From assembly GCA_964036195.1 (NCBI GenBank), contig OZ038450.1:12154701-12218700 (forward strand): 64,000 nt of DNA, in the 5' to 3' direction. This document shows, one piece after another, positions 48,301 to 58,724 of this stretch (the stretch's first letter is position 1; each line of letters begins with the position of its first letter). A program made the translations under genes and the position numbers. Origin of the DNA: Sphaerolaimus hirsutus (taxonomy: Eukaryota > Nematoda > Chromadorea > Monhysterida > Sphaerolaimidae). The notes below the pieces were generated by a model. It saw nothing but the letters and a program-made list of their open reading frames with translations. It searched no databases and was not told the DNA's origin.

Positions 48301-51300
48301 TTTTGGGATTCAGTGATTTCTAATCCTGAAGCTCCAATCCTGAAATTTTCAAATCAAAAATTTTTCTTAAGTCCAGATCCTAAATTTTTTTTGCCAAATT
48401 CCTAACCAAAATTTTTTTACCATGCACAAGCATCATGCACATTTATACTGGAGGTGCTTTTTAATGGCCAGTGCATCAAGTGTCATTTGTGAGCAATTAT
48501 TTAGAACAGCTGTGAATATTTTTGGCACAGGGTGAAAACCTGTCCAGTGAAAATGCAGAAAAATTGATTTTCCTGCAGAAGGTGTTGCCACAGCTTGATT
48601 ACTTTTACTCTCTGCCCAAAGTGATCAAGAAACAGAAAATTTCCTGCTGATTGGTTTGTGAGACATTTGCATTAGTGGAAAAGGTAAAAAGTAAAAAATG
48701 ACTTTGTGCTGAGAAATGTCTATGTTAAGATTTCTTTAATGTGAATTTTGTGCCACTTCTCTAGCATTCAAGTGTATTTTTAGACCTTTTTGTAAAACAT
48801 TTTTTTTGGGAAAAACCCTGCAAATAAGTTTTTTTTGTCCAAAATGCTGATCCTGACACACTAATCCCAACCCTTATCTCAAAAATTGTAATCACGAGGC
48901 ACCAAAAATTCAACAAACCAATCCCAGTCCTGAAAACAACTTTATACATGAAGCCTGTCACCATGCATCTAAAAACTTGATTTCTGAGGAAGTTTGATTT
49001 AATGAATGACACCATAGAATGCACAAGTAACAATGTCTGGTGCCAATGTAGACCTGGTGCTTAGGTACGGCCCCCATACTTGAGTACGGGGTCTTCATGG
49101 GCACTGCAGGGGTTCAGTATGGGGGTTGGGTTACCCCGCAAATGCTCCAGCTATCTACATATGTATCAAGCAATTTTTTTTCCCTTCTAAAGCTTGAAAA
49201 AACCCATATATTGAACACCTGCTACCCCCCCTCCAAAAACGACACACCCATTATTAGTGATGGAATGGCGCCATTTGAGGGCGCCAAAGTACGCTGCACC
49301 ATGGTGCCTTTCTACTACTTTTGCTACTTGTGCACCAGGTTTACTTGTGCACCGACACCCCCCCCCCTGAATTACATAGGTGCCATACCATGGTGCCATT
49401 GTTGTTGGTATGAAGGAGCTGCACTTTAGATATGTTATACATTTTTACAGTTCCAAACCTCAGTGCATGCGCAAGACTTCTCAAGTGCACTGGTCAAGTT
49501 AAACTATCATTTAGATTTTGTGAAAATGTGCCAAATTTGTGCAGGGCACCATTCCCTACATTGTCCATGTCTCACCTGAAAACAGTTTGCATAAGCAAAG
49601 CAATATAAAGCAATATAAAAATAGCTCAATGAACACCCACATCAAATAGTAACAACAATGTTTACAAAGTGAAAGAATATCCATTTTGAGACAGCATGGA
49701 GCATGATTACTTTCTCATCAGTTTATGCCTTCAACCACATACCTAGACTGCTAGCAACAATTGTTTACTTTCATTGATGAGTTGGGGGAAGGAACTTTTA
49801 ACAATTTAGACAACACTGGACAGCTAAGCACATCAGAAAATGTGAACTAACAATCCACCAAAAATTGTATGAAATAAAACAATCATGGGACCCATGAGGT
49901 AAAAATACATGAAACAGTTCATAACAGTCCATAACAGAAACAGTTCATTAAGGTTTAACAGCATCACATTAGATTCACCACAATCTCTGCGACAGGCAAA
50001 CAGAAAAACAAATTTTCAACTCACAATTTTTGTTTTGTTTTATTGACTTCATTAAGGTGCCATGGGAGCATGCACATCATCACTGTGTTGATGTGCTCGC
50101 ATCACAAATGGGTAACTCAGTCCCTAGAAATGCATTTTTACTCTATGACTTTTACTTTGAATTTGACTCATGCCACAGTCCTCTCTGTTCTCTGCACAAG
50201 ATAATCCAGCAAAGGATAGACACCGAATGTTTGCATGCACCCATTTATATCATTTCCACATGGAAAATGTAAACAAAAATTGCAACACACAACACAGATT
50301 TGATTGCATGATTAATTATCAGCTGTTGATATCAGGTTGATTGTGCATGATCAGCTTTTCCAGGGGGTTGAAGTGGGTGGAATATGGCACAAAAGCTCAT
50401 GTTATTTAACATTACAGTCATTTCATGCCTTGTAATATTCTCTGTAAACTTACATTGTGTCTATTATTTCACAGTGTTTTTCAATACATTTGTTTGCCCT
50501 AATGACCACACACTGTATTGTAAAATTTCTCCTTCCTGGTTTGCAATTTTAAGAATCCAGGGAGGAATTAATTTTGCTCTAATTTTCCAATGATTGCATG
50601 AAATTCTTGCATGCAAGGGTGAATTTATCAAAATGGGGCTGCAGCCATCCTTCCTGGGGTGCACTTTTAAAAACCCCGAAAGTGCAAATTTTGCTATAAA
50701 TTGCCAATCATTGCATGAAATTTTTACATGGAAAGGTATTATCATCAGATTGTTCATGTAGACTCATTGCAAAAATGCTCAGTGTATGTAATTTCTCAGT
50801 GCATCTAAGCTTCCAGCATATCTAATTCACTCCCGGTGCATCTAATTAGCTCCCAGTGCATCAAAACTTTCAGTGCATTTCTGCACCATAGCCACAGCAG
50901 TGCAGCGGCACAATCAAAAATCAAACTAGGTGGGTACCATTTGAGATTAGTTCATACATGAATATATACACATGTAAATTTAAATTTAAATTTGCAAAAA
51001 ATATTTATGAAACTAGTGTTTAAAAAACTGCCCTTTATTGGCACTGCCAGAATGTGCCAGTTTCATTTGTACCATTGGGAACCTGTGAATTTGAGGATGC
51101 ACTGGGGCAAAACCAAACAATACAGTAACATAGGCACACCCAAAAGAACTACAGTTATCAAGGTTTTCATTTGTGTTTACAAACTTCTTAAGAGCTTATT
51201 TTTAAAAACTTGAATACTTTTGAAAAGCTGTGTACAATTCATTACATTCCTTTTTGCCACAGTTTTGTGTTTGTCTCAGATGTAGGCTATCTACTTATCT

Positions 51301-54300
51301 AAACCCACTACTCATTTAGACTCAGCACTCATCTAGATCTACCCACTACTTATCTGTACCTGCTACTTATGTATACACCCTCCCCCACAGCTGCAGACAT
51401 CATGCAATGTGCACTGACTGCGCACACACAAAAGATTCATATTTAATTACTATGCACACACACATGGACTGCACAGCAATTATGATTACTGCGCTGGCAA
51501 CTGCTCGCTGGCGCAGTTATGTGCAGTGCATACATTGTGATCACATAATTGTGCAAAGGTGCTGCACATGTTAGTTGACATAGAATCCAGCATCAACTCA
51601 GAGTCAACTCCATTTAGTTGATGCAACCTATTTCTTAGTAGACATTTACACAACTGCATATGTGTTAACCTGTTTTTGTTATTTTTTTGGTAGTTAGGTC
51701 TGATTGTCAAATGATATTGTCAACTGCGAAAAATACATTTTCAGAAATGAGTTGACCCAGCCTTCTTTGATGCTATTTGTGTGTGTTTAATGTTCCTATG
51801 TTATTAAGCAAAATTCATTTGATATTGTGACACTCAATTGCTCATGTTAAAGTAAAGTATGATAATTTTAAAATTTATTTTCTTGTTACACATTGAAAAA
51901 AATTTTATTTGTGACATGTGTTATTGTGTGAATATTGTTTTGGTGTAGTATTAATATAGGGCAATTGTTTGATATAACAAAATGTTTAAATGATGCCTTA
52001 ATGATATAGGAAAAATTTTTTTTGCATCAAACCAAAATTTATTTTTCATTGAACACAACAAATGTATATCATATTGCTAACAGTACCAGCAGAAAGATAA
52101 AAAATTTTGAACATAGTGATCACTGAACAAAAAGAAATGCATACAGGAAACAAAATATACAATTTTTAGAAAATTCTATGTTAAAATATTTCAAACTTGT
52201 GTTTTTACTGCAATTTAAATTGTGTAATACATGTCATTTGATAGAAGAAAAATATTAAAACATATATTTTTTTAATTGTTAAGAATGGAAACATATTTGA
52301 CTTTCAAAAATGATTTTTGAAAATGAGTGAAAAATTGCTTAGTTGAGCATGAATTCAAGAATTTGACAAATACAATCACAATGATATGTCAATTGAGCGA
52401 TTTGGCCATTTGATCCATGACAGTTTGCATTCACCAGTCTTTATCCACTTTTTCACCTTTTCCCTCACTAGTCTAGCATCAAATTACATTTTTAGTAAGT
52501 TTTGTGATAAATTTTTTTGAAGTTGACAAAGTTAAAAATTAATGGTTGTCAAGTGAGCGTGTGCGTTCAATCAGTTAGGGATGGGAAAAAGCCTTTTTTT
52601 AACGGCCCCGCTTTTTTTTAAAAGTGCTTTTTTAAAAAAAATGCGCTTCCGCTTTTTTTCAAAAAATGTTGAGATGTGCCCTAAAAAGCTCCCAAGTATG
52701 GTTCTGTATCAATATATACAGGTATATCAGACAAGTGGCAGTACTTGTGATTATATATAGCCATAGAATGGCTGTGTAGTCATGGGATAACATGATAAAT
52801 GGTGATTTCTGCCAAAAAAATACTTTTTATGTTGACTCATAATGTATATCACTGTTTGTGAATGTTTCGTGAAGTTAAGTGAAAAGTTAGGCATGAAATA
52901 GTGCTTACAAATAAGGCTATAAGGGAAGGCTAATACATTGAGACTAATGTTTCCCACTGTAGAAGTATGTGGGAACACATTGGCTGAATATTGAATACTA
53001 CCCTCACATATCACAACTTATTATTACATGATAGCATGCAGGAATAGAAGCAATGACACTAAAAATACCACAATACCAATGAAAATAACCACCAATGTCA
53101 ATTTGTGTGTGAAATTGCACGCTTGCGCACACAAATTTTGCAATATACCTAGTGCATAAGTACTATTTTTTGCCAGCGCTTTTTTTTAAAAAAGCGCTGG
53201 GACCCTAGCACTTTTTTTTTAAAAGCAGCGTTTTTTTTATAAAAAAGTGCTTGAAAAAAAGCGCTGGCCATCCCTACGATCAGTACAAAAACCTGATGTC
53301 AACTCAAGCAAAAAATTTAGATATAAATGTTTTTCAAAACTTAATTATAATTTTTCATGCAAAAAGTTCTTCTATGAAAGATGGAGTAAATTTTTTTCTA
53401 TCTCAAATTCAAATTCCATACATTTTCAATTAAAAATGAATGAATAAAGGTACTTTTAGAAAGTCGGCGAGTGCTGTGTCAACTAGTGAAAAAACATACT
53501 TTTTCATACATTTTTGCACTATTTTGGGCAGTTGACAATGAAGAGCAACTACTTGTGTCAATTGAATTTCTGAAAAAGGAAAATGTCAACTAAAAACGTA
53601 CACTTACATGCACTACATACACATTTTTCACTAGTTGACATTTTCACTATAAAAATCAGTTATTTGTGTGCAGCAAAACTGAAGTTGATTTTTGCCTAAT
53701 AAAATCACCCAATTGACAAAGGTAATCATCAAGAAATGTCAACTGTATGAAAAACGTACACTTTTTAGCACACACATGTCATTTTAGTTGACTTGTCATT
53801 TTCTCAAAATTGTCAACTGTCCAAATTTTTCAGTTGACACAAAAAAGTGCGCACATTTTCAACTGAATAGATTCCGGGGTCAACTAAAAAAACAGTTGAC
53901 TCTGAGTTGACTCAATTGACTTCTAAAAAGTAGCGTCAACCACCGTGTGGAGCGCCATAGTGCCGGCCAGCCGCCATTGGTAAGCATCTTTTTATGTGTA
54001 TGTGTGCCGCTCAGCTGTGTGCAGTTGTGCAGTGCACATTGCACGATGTCTGCGCTTGCTGGTGGAATGTATAGATAAGTAGCGGATAGATCTAGATGAG
54101 TGCCGGGTCTAGATGAGTAGCGGGTTTATGAGTACCGTCACAGGCTCGTCTCATACTATCACTACCATGTTCGATGTAATCACAAATTAATCTTCAGTGC
54201 TTCCTGCAGGTGAAAGGGCCTCCTCTGCTCGATGAAAATGAGCTGCGCGCATTGCAGGGAATGCTCGCCGATGTTGGCATACACTCGGGAAAGCTTACGA

Positions 54301-57300
54301 TGGGTGACGTTTTTGTACGTTTCTTTCATTCCCTTTGGTCTTACACGCGCCAGTTTTCTGCACACTACGCACGCTTGTTTCAAAAAAATCGGGAAACGCA
54401 TAAAATAGCTTTTGAGTTTTTGGAAATTCATTTGAGCTTACCGGGATGAGCGTCGGTAAACTACTGTTGATGGAGATTGAAAGTGCGTTCTGCTAACGTA
54501 TGAGTTCCAAATTTTTAGAAATTTATATTGAAAAGAAGTGTCTGTAGACACCTGTCACGTAATTCGCGCTGCGCTTTTCAAACTGACGTGGATTTTCGTT
54601 TGTTTTTCAGCGCCTACATGAGCATTTGGGTCCCCAGTTCGAGGATCTGCTTGCGCTCCTAGTCCAGAAAAAGATCGAGAAGGAACGTTCGAAGGAAGTT
54701 TGTTCCTTACGGCTAATTTCTGCGGGACACGGCGCAGTTGTCATAACTTTTCTCGCAGGTTGTTACCCCAGCCGTGTCTACAGCTGTGACGCGGCCAACG
54801 GATGTCCGCCACCCTGGTGCCAATCACAGACCCTGTAAAATGTCAAATGTCATGCAAGGTGTCAAAAGTCATGTAAAATGCCCTGCAAAATGGCAACGTT
54901 TGCCATTTTGCAGGGCATTTTACAATACTTTTGACACTTTGCATGACATTTGACATTTTATAGGGTCTGGGACTGCCCCCTGGCATTCTGCCCACTCCCA
55001 TGCAAGGAACGTCGGGTGCGTCGTCAAATGCAGCGGCGCGTGACCGCGCCGCGTTTCTTGGCGACGGCGGCGGGCGCGGCGCAGAGTCGAGCGGCGACCC
55101 GCCTGTGAATCCGGACATGCTACGCGCCATGGTGCTCACGCTGGAATCACTCGCCAGGCAGCAGGGTAACCGGAACTTAGCCGCGCCCACGGGCCGCCCG
55201 CCCGCCCCCAGTCCATGGCGGCCACCCGGTGGGTCTTTGGCATGTTTGAATTTCGGTTTTTCGGTATAAAATATTCGGAATTTCGGTCTTTGGCAGGGAC
55301 GTAGACAGGATTTTTGAGCGGGGGGGGCGATTGTATACGGAGCTCGGCGGACGGGGGGGGGGCGGCCCCTAAAATTTGACCGCTGTGGTAAAGGGATGGC
55401 GCCAGCGCCATTCGTGGGCGCGACGCCATGGCGCCATTGGCGTTGGCATTGGCGCCAAATAGTGCGGTACGTGTTTGTATTTTACATATATTAGGGTGTA
55501 AATTAAGTAGTGATGATTTTTTGTGATTTCATACATTTGTACATTCATGAGTCCCATTCTGTCGTATGTTGGCCGATTTTGATGCCCTTCGAGTATGTTG
55601 GGGTTTGGGGTCTGGGCTATGCCGAATTGTCTTGGTTTGCTCGAATAATCCCCCAGTATCGAGATAAGGGGGGTTTATAAAAAGGTGATCATTTTACATG
55701 GATGATTTGTACATTGACTTTGAAGCTTAATAACTCGGCCATTTATTTCTGGGCCGATTTGGATCGTTCAACACTTAAAATGATCAGCACAGGGGTATCT
55801 TGAATTTTGACCCTCCGAGTGGTTGGATAGATAGCAAATCGCTCCTCCGGAGGGATAGATAGCTGAAAAATTTTCTGGGGGGGGGCGTTGGGGGAGGGGT
55901 TGTGGTGGTTCGATATATAGGCTTTTTCGGGGCATAGAAGGAAGAAAAGGGAGAAAAATCGCTAAAAGTAGGTGTAAAATAGCTCAAAATGGGTATACAA
56001 GAGCATATAGTACTTAAAATAGCTGAAAATAGGCTGTTAGACGCGTGAACCAGTGATTTTGGAGGTGAAAATCTATATATAGGTATGAAAAATAGCGATT
56101 TTGAGCGAAAATTGGGGTATAGTTTCTGAAAAATCGCTCCAGATAGGTAGATAGCTGAGCGATTTGGGGGGGGGGGGGGTAGGGTTCAAACGGGATCCCG
56201 ATCCCGATCCCGGATCCCGTGAAATTCCGGGATTTTGCAGTCCCGATCCCGATCCCGAAACCCCAATCCCGATCCCGATCCCGAAATCCAAAAATACCAA
56301 TCCCGATCCCGATCCCGAAAACTTTCAAATCCCGAGAATCTCCCAAGTCCGGGATCCCGATCCCGGAATAAATAGTGGAAATTATAAAAAGTGAAAAAAT
56401 GACATTTTTGCGTGCAAAAGTGTGAACGCAAACCCCCAGCGTCCATTTTATATCACTTTTCTGGCATCCAACAGTGTTTTGAGACCTTTATGAACAACTG
56501 TGAATGCCAGAACAGTGACAAAAATCTCTATCCCTAGACCCCAATCCCGATCCCGAAAAAATGCCAATCCCGATCCCGATCCCGTGACCCCAATCCCGGC
56601 CAATCCCGATCCCGATCCCGATCCCGAAATCTCAAAATACCAATCCCGATCCCGATCCCGAAACCCCAATCCCGATCCCGATCCCGAAATCTCAAAACGT
56701 GAATCCCGATCCCGATCCTGATCCCGAAAAGTCAATCCCGTTTGAACCCTAGGGGGGGGGGGGGGGTTTAGGGGGTAGTAGCCCAAAATTTTGCCTCCGG
56801 GATAGATAGATAGCTGAGCGGCCTCCGGGATAGATAGATAGCTGGGCGGTTTGGGGGGGTGGGTAACCCCCATTCGAGACCCCTGGATCAGCACAACCTG
56901 CAGATTCAATTTTCGTGGTTGTATTAGTTATGTCTAGATTCCGTATGGCGATTTGACCCGGTTTTTGAACATGAAAATTAATCGTAAATAATAATTTTTC
57001 AAGACAGTTTTTTAAACATGGTATCATATACTTTAGACAAAAAGAATTAATCTGGCACAAATTTTTTTTTCAATATCTCTTTCCAGTCAAAAGTTACAGC
57101 AGTTCAAACTTCCACCTCCAAACCATAAATATAAATTACAGCATGAAGAACAAAGGATGCAAATTGAAAAGTCTACATCTCCACCATTTCTCATTCCACC
57201 ATTTCCGATTTTCACCTAATAATGCTTAAAATGATCATAATGACCTGTAGATTTCATTTTTACGTTCTGATTATATGTATGCACTGTTTTTCATGGGGTT

Positions 57301-58458
57301 ATTTTGTGAGTGGGAGGCGAATCTTCAAAGTTCTATAACTTTTGATTGGAAAGAGATATTGAACTCATTTTTGTTTTATATGTATCCTCGTTGTCTAAAG
57401 TATATGAGAGCATGTTCCGATATTTATTTTTTGTGTTCAAAAATCGGGTCAAAGCAGCATACGGAATTCAGACATCACTAATCCGACCACAAAAATTGAA
57501 TCTGCAGGTGGTCTTGAAAAATTTAAGTGTTGAACGATCCAAATCGGCCCAGAAATGGCCGAGTTATTAAGCTTCATAGTCAATGTACAAATCATCCATG
57601 TAAAATGATCACCTTTTTATAAACCACCCTTATTTTGGGACTGGGGGATTATTCGAGCAAACCAAGACAATTCGTCATAGCCCAGACCCCAAACCCCAAC
57701 ATACTCGAAGGGCATCAAAATCGGCCAACGTAGGACAGAATGGGACTCATGAATGTACACATGTATGAAATCGCAAACAATCATCACTACTTAGTTTATG
57801 ATTGTTTATGATTATTTTGAGAGCTTTTTGGTCCTAAACCATATTTAGGTATGACTAAAATATACCGTGCGACGCCGAAATCGCTTTACGGAAGCGCTAT
57901 TTCAGGCATATTTTATTGTCCGACCCGGGAAGGGGGGTGGCGGCCGCCCCCCCGCCCCCTGGCTACGTCCTTGGTTTTTGGTATACTCGGCGAACCGCAA
58001 TGTATGCGCAGAATATTACAATAATATAATGAATAAAAACTGATAAATTTCGTAATTAAGAATTCCATAGTAAAAACTAAGTATAATGAATAAAAAAACT
58101 GTAATTTTTGGTTCATTAGTCAGATGGGTTATGTTATGGTAGGTTTCCATACTAAGTGTGATGTCCGTCGTGTATATAAAATTGAGCACTTATCTGCTTC
58201 AACAACTCATTGAAGAACACATAGAATGCACGCGCAGTGCCCCCGCCGCGGCCGGCGCCCGCAGTCTACAGTACCCCGAATCTGCCGCCCGGGTTGGCGC
58301 CGGCGCCCCTGCCTCGCTACCCTGCAGCGCCGCCGAGAAGCATGGCTCCGGCGATGCGACCGTCACTGGCGCCGCACCCCGGCTATGGGTCGCCTGGCAT
58401 GCGTCCAATGGACAGCAGGTTTCCCGGCGCCCCGCCAAGATGGAGGAGGGGCTGGTGA
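36388..58458 (+). CDS. RS-domain protein of unrecognised family, 13 exons
   Basis: Exons join in phase: 36388-36492, 36658-36783, 40442-40565, 41123-41218, 41356-41489, 41757-41945, 42166-42247, 42551-42658, 42768-43510, 54210-54314, 54611-54697, 54759-55228 and 58238-58458 (TGA). About 800 residues. The N-terminal half is helical-looking (YQFTYRRVEPCESVAAL, LGLQYLVELWAPGR, ALCDYLITDW, KIPRVLHCYQIFDADG). Then come a Lys/Ser/Pro/Thr linker, a dense RS/SR block (about 43090-43280), a helical segment (ENELRALQGMLADVG, HEHLGPQFEDLLALLVQKK) and a Pro/Ala/Gly tail (STPNLPPGLAPAPLPRYP). RS domains mark nuclear mRNA-processing proteins, so a splicing or 3'-end role is an inference. Exons 1-2 are joined to the rest only by phase and composition. 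Exon 12 is interrupted by foldback E1, which must be spliced out or breaks the frame. Confidence 0.75.
36832..37371. mobile_element. Family A element, copy A4, interrupted by B1
   Basis: Left end TGTTTAAACGGGATCCCG (degenerate) and right end ATCCCGTTTGAACCCTA (ending 37371). Flanks ACTACTAC and TTTACTAC match at 6 of 8. It lies in RS gene intron 2. Confidence 0.75.
36888..37289. mobile_element. Family B hAT-like MITE, copy B1, nested in A4
   Basis: Ends CAGGGACGTATCCAGG and CCTGGATACGTCCTTG, with exact 8-bp duplication CGATCCCT (36880-36887, 37290-37297). It carries GGCGCCATGGCGC near the left, GCTTGCGCGCAAAATTTTTG near 37161 and CCCCGGGAAGGGGGGGG near the right. Confidence 0.9.
37507..38368. 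mobile_element. Family J palindrome, copy J2, running into an assembly gap
   Basis: Starts TTAGGTTGTAAACTAAATAA after TA. GAGATAAGGGGGGTCT at 37667 is mirrored by AGACCCCCATTATCTC at 38246. The right end is lost in the N run. Confidence 0.7.
38369..38568. other. Assembly gap (200 N)
   Basis: Exactly 200 N between the right arm of palindrome J2 and a family A copy missing its left half. The size is probably a placeholder. Confidence 0.95.
38569..38834. mobile_element. Family A element, copy A5, right half
   Basis: Begins in the central segment TGAACAACTGTGAATGCCAG and ends ATCCCGTTTGAACCCTA at 38834. The left half lies in the gap. The next 8 bases (ATATACAT) would be its target duplication. 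Confidence 0.85.
38843..39097. mobile_element. Family F fragment (F4), reverse orientation
   Basis: Ends GGACACCCCTG at 39097. Contains CTATCTATCCATCCGGAGGA and CAGCCCCCGCGAGGGCC, the inverse of the F1 left end. The other end is not resolved. Confidence 0.6.
39238..39898. mobile_element. Family C hAT-like element, copy C3
   Basis: Ends TAGGGTTGG and GGCCAACCCTA, with exact 8-bp duplication GGTACGTC (39230-39237, 39899-39906). The conserved centre includes TGTCAACATATATAGGTATA and a GCGCGCTTGCGCGC motif near 39746. It lies in RS gene intron 2. Confidence 0.9.
39930..40300. mobile_element. Family I and family F fragments
   Basis: AATAAGCCCCCTCTCGAATA and GGGGGTATTTCGAGG (39960-40045) match the inner parts of family I. 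40060-40298 has F motifs and ends TACCCCTG. Right up to RS gene exon 3. Confidence 0.45.
40638..41119. mobile_element. Family M-like element (M3) filling RS gene intron 3
   Basis: Ends CAGTGTTGCTAAAAGTA and GTAAATAAACAACTGTG resemble the M ends (CAGAGTTG/CAACTCTG). The interior has AAAGTAAAATTACC and ACTCGAGTAC-like runs. The right end is 3 bp before the first base of exon 4's coding sequence (acceptor AG at 41121-41122). Confidence 0.55.
43690..44535. mobile_element. Family O palindromic element interrupted by F6
   Basis: CTACTCATCTAGACCCGGCG (about 43706) is mirrored by AGTCTAGATGAGTAGTGG (about 44502). CAGCTGCAGACATCATGCAA starts the inner part. A second copy is at about 51295-54130. Confidence 0.55.
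44038..44495. mobile_element. Family F hAT-like element, copy F6
   Basis: Ends CAGGGGTTTTGTAG and CTAAACCCCTG, with exact 8-bp duplication TTGCCAAG (44030-44037, 44496-44503). Complete copy of 458 bp; useful type member. Confidence 0.9.
45236..45426 (-). repeat. 3' LTR
   Basis: 191 bp, direct repeat of 47924-48118 with scattered substitutions and small indels. Ends AGTT...AACT. Confidence 0.88.
45537..47683 (-). pseudogene. gag-protease reading frame with frameshifts and a stop
   Basis: A gag start (MTDNQGTAP) lies at 47683. The frame then shifts twice (near 47450 and 47250) before the capsid-like segment 47252-46836 (FDGEDPLKFKLWMGDLKAR, LSGRALRQFENL). A TAA at 46836 interrupts the frame, which stays open afterwards to 45537 (427 codons). 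That part has two CHHC zinc-knuckle-like motifs (CAMHGTHTHSTEEC and CTLHKSVTHDTQDC, residues 37-50 and 110-123) and a retropepsin active site DSGAD at residue 200 followed by AVLLGCDVMPKLGI. It ends without reverse transcriptase. The long intact protease part suggests the breaks are recent. Confidence 0.8.
47909..47923 (-). promoter_or_regulatory. Putative tRNA primer-binding site
   Basis: Minus strand GGTGCCGCGACCGGG directly abuts the 5' LTR. With the last LTR base it reads TGG..., as needed to pair with a tRNA 3' CCA end. The matching tRNA cannot be named from here. Confidence 0.6.
47924..48118 (-). repeat. 5' LTR
   Basis: 195 bp, direct repeat of 45236-45426. Adjacent to the primer-binding-like site. 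Confidence 0.88.
48250..48960. mobile_element. Decayed family A element in the CpG-poor block
   Basis: Units such as AATCCTGAAGCTCCAATCCT and CAATCCCAGTCCTGAAA correspond to the ATCCCGA units of family A with CG changed to TG or CA. A central GTGCCACTTCTCTAGCATTC matches the family A centre (GCCACTTTTCTGGCATCC). Ends are too decayed to place. Confidence 0.6.
49254..49440. mobile_element. Decayed family D MITE (D7)
   Basis: Starts TAGTGATGGAATGGCGCC. Inside, GGTGCC and GGCACC-type units replace most GGCGCC units of the other copies. The right end is not clear. Confidence 0.55.
51295..54130. mobile_element. Family O element, second copy, with nested P-like and C elements
   Basis: CCACTACTCATTTAGACTCA at the left and TAGATGAGTAGCGGGTT at the right are inverted O ends. 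Inside, AGTCAACTC near 51600 pairs with GAGTTGACT near 53900 (P-like TTGAC repeats), enclosing C4. Confidence 0.5.
52576..53276. mobile_element. Family C hAT-like element, copy C4
   Basis: Ends TAGGGATGGG and GGCCATCCCTA. Flanks CAATCAGT (52568-52575) and CGATCAGT (53277-53284) differ only by CG to CA. The centre is alignable to C2, C3 and C5. Confidence 0.8.
54819..54976. mobile_element. Family E foldback inserted in RS gene exon 12 (E1)
   Basis: 158 bp forming one long hairpin: CCCTGTAAAATGTCAAATGT is mirrored at 54945-54968, with centre GGCAACGTTTGCC. Flanks ACCCTGGT (54811-54818) and CCCCTGGC (54977-54984) resemble an 8-bp duplication. The RS gene frame is CAC CCT GGT on the left and CCT GGC ATT on the right. 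The insert adds 166 bases and contains stops. Confidence 0.75.
55790..56885. mobile_element. Family F element F7, nested in J3
   Basis: Ends CAGGGGTATCTTG and GAGACCCCTG, with exact 8-bp duplication GATCAGCA (55782-55789, 56886-56893). It is interrupted by A6. Confidence 0.9.
56180..56751. mobile_element. Family A hAT-like MITE A6 (572 bp), innermost of the nest
   Basis: Perfect 17-bp ends TAGGGTTCAAACGGGAT and ATCCCGTTTGAACCCTA. It is inserted in a G-run, so the 8-bp duplication is GGGGGGGG on both sides. Same length as A2, about 33 kb away. Confidence 0.93.
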
Positions 58459-58526
58459 CCGGGTGTCGACGCTGGGTAGTTATAAGTTTTGTCGACCCTG
58501 GCTGCGTGTACACTGTAAGGGATGTA

Positions 58527-58655
58527 CTCGGCGGACCGCAAAGTAATTCAAAATCAAAATTAAAAATCAAAGATTTTTTGATATTATTAATGATGACGTC
58601 ATGACTCATGATGGAGTTTGTCCTTCGGAAAAAGCACAGCATGCGGTCCGTGGAG
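58527..58655. mobile_element. Family K MITE with TA duplication, copy K2
   Basis: Ends CTCGGCGGACCGCA and TGCGGTCCGTGGAG, flanked by TA. Interior ATGATGACGTCATGA is itself palindromic. It starts 68 bp after the RS gene stop. Confidence 0.8.
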
Positions 58656-58724
58656 TATAGCAAGCATACTGGTTTGGTGTTGATGAAATGTCACTGCAGA
58701 TACCCTGATCCTGTTTCATTCTGG

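Larger units (their letters stand above)
44500..53900. other. CpG-poor block within RS gene intron 9
   Basis: CG dinucleotides nearly vanish compared with both sides, while TG and CA are abundant. It holds the LTR element (45236-48118), a decayed family A copy (48250-48960), a decayed D copy (49254-49440), family O and C copies to the right, and about 4 kb (49450-51290) in which I recognise nothing beyond dispersed TGCAT/TGCAC-rich sequence. Confidence 0.7.
55491..57805. mobile_element. Family J palindrome J3, nested in B4
   Basis: Starts TTAGGGTGTAAATTAAGTAG after TA. The inverse AATCATCACTACTTAGTTTA is at the right end. ATAATCCCCCAGTATCGAGA at 55645 is mirrored near 57640. It is interrupted by F7. 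Confidence 0.75.
55294..57973. mobile_element. Family B element B4, outer shell of a four-level nest in the last RS gene intron
   Basis: Starts CAGGGACGTAGACAGG and ends CCTGGCTACGTCCTTG. Flanks GTCTTTGG (55286-55293) and GTTTTTGG (57974-57981) match at 7 of 8. It is interrupted by J3. Confidence 0.8.
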
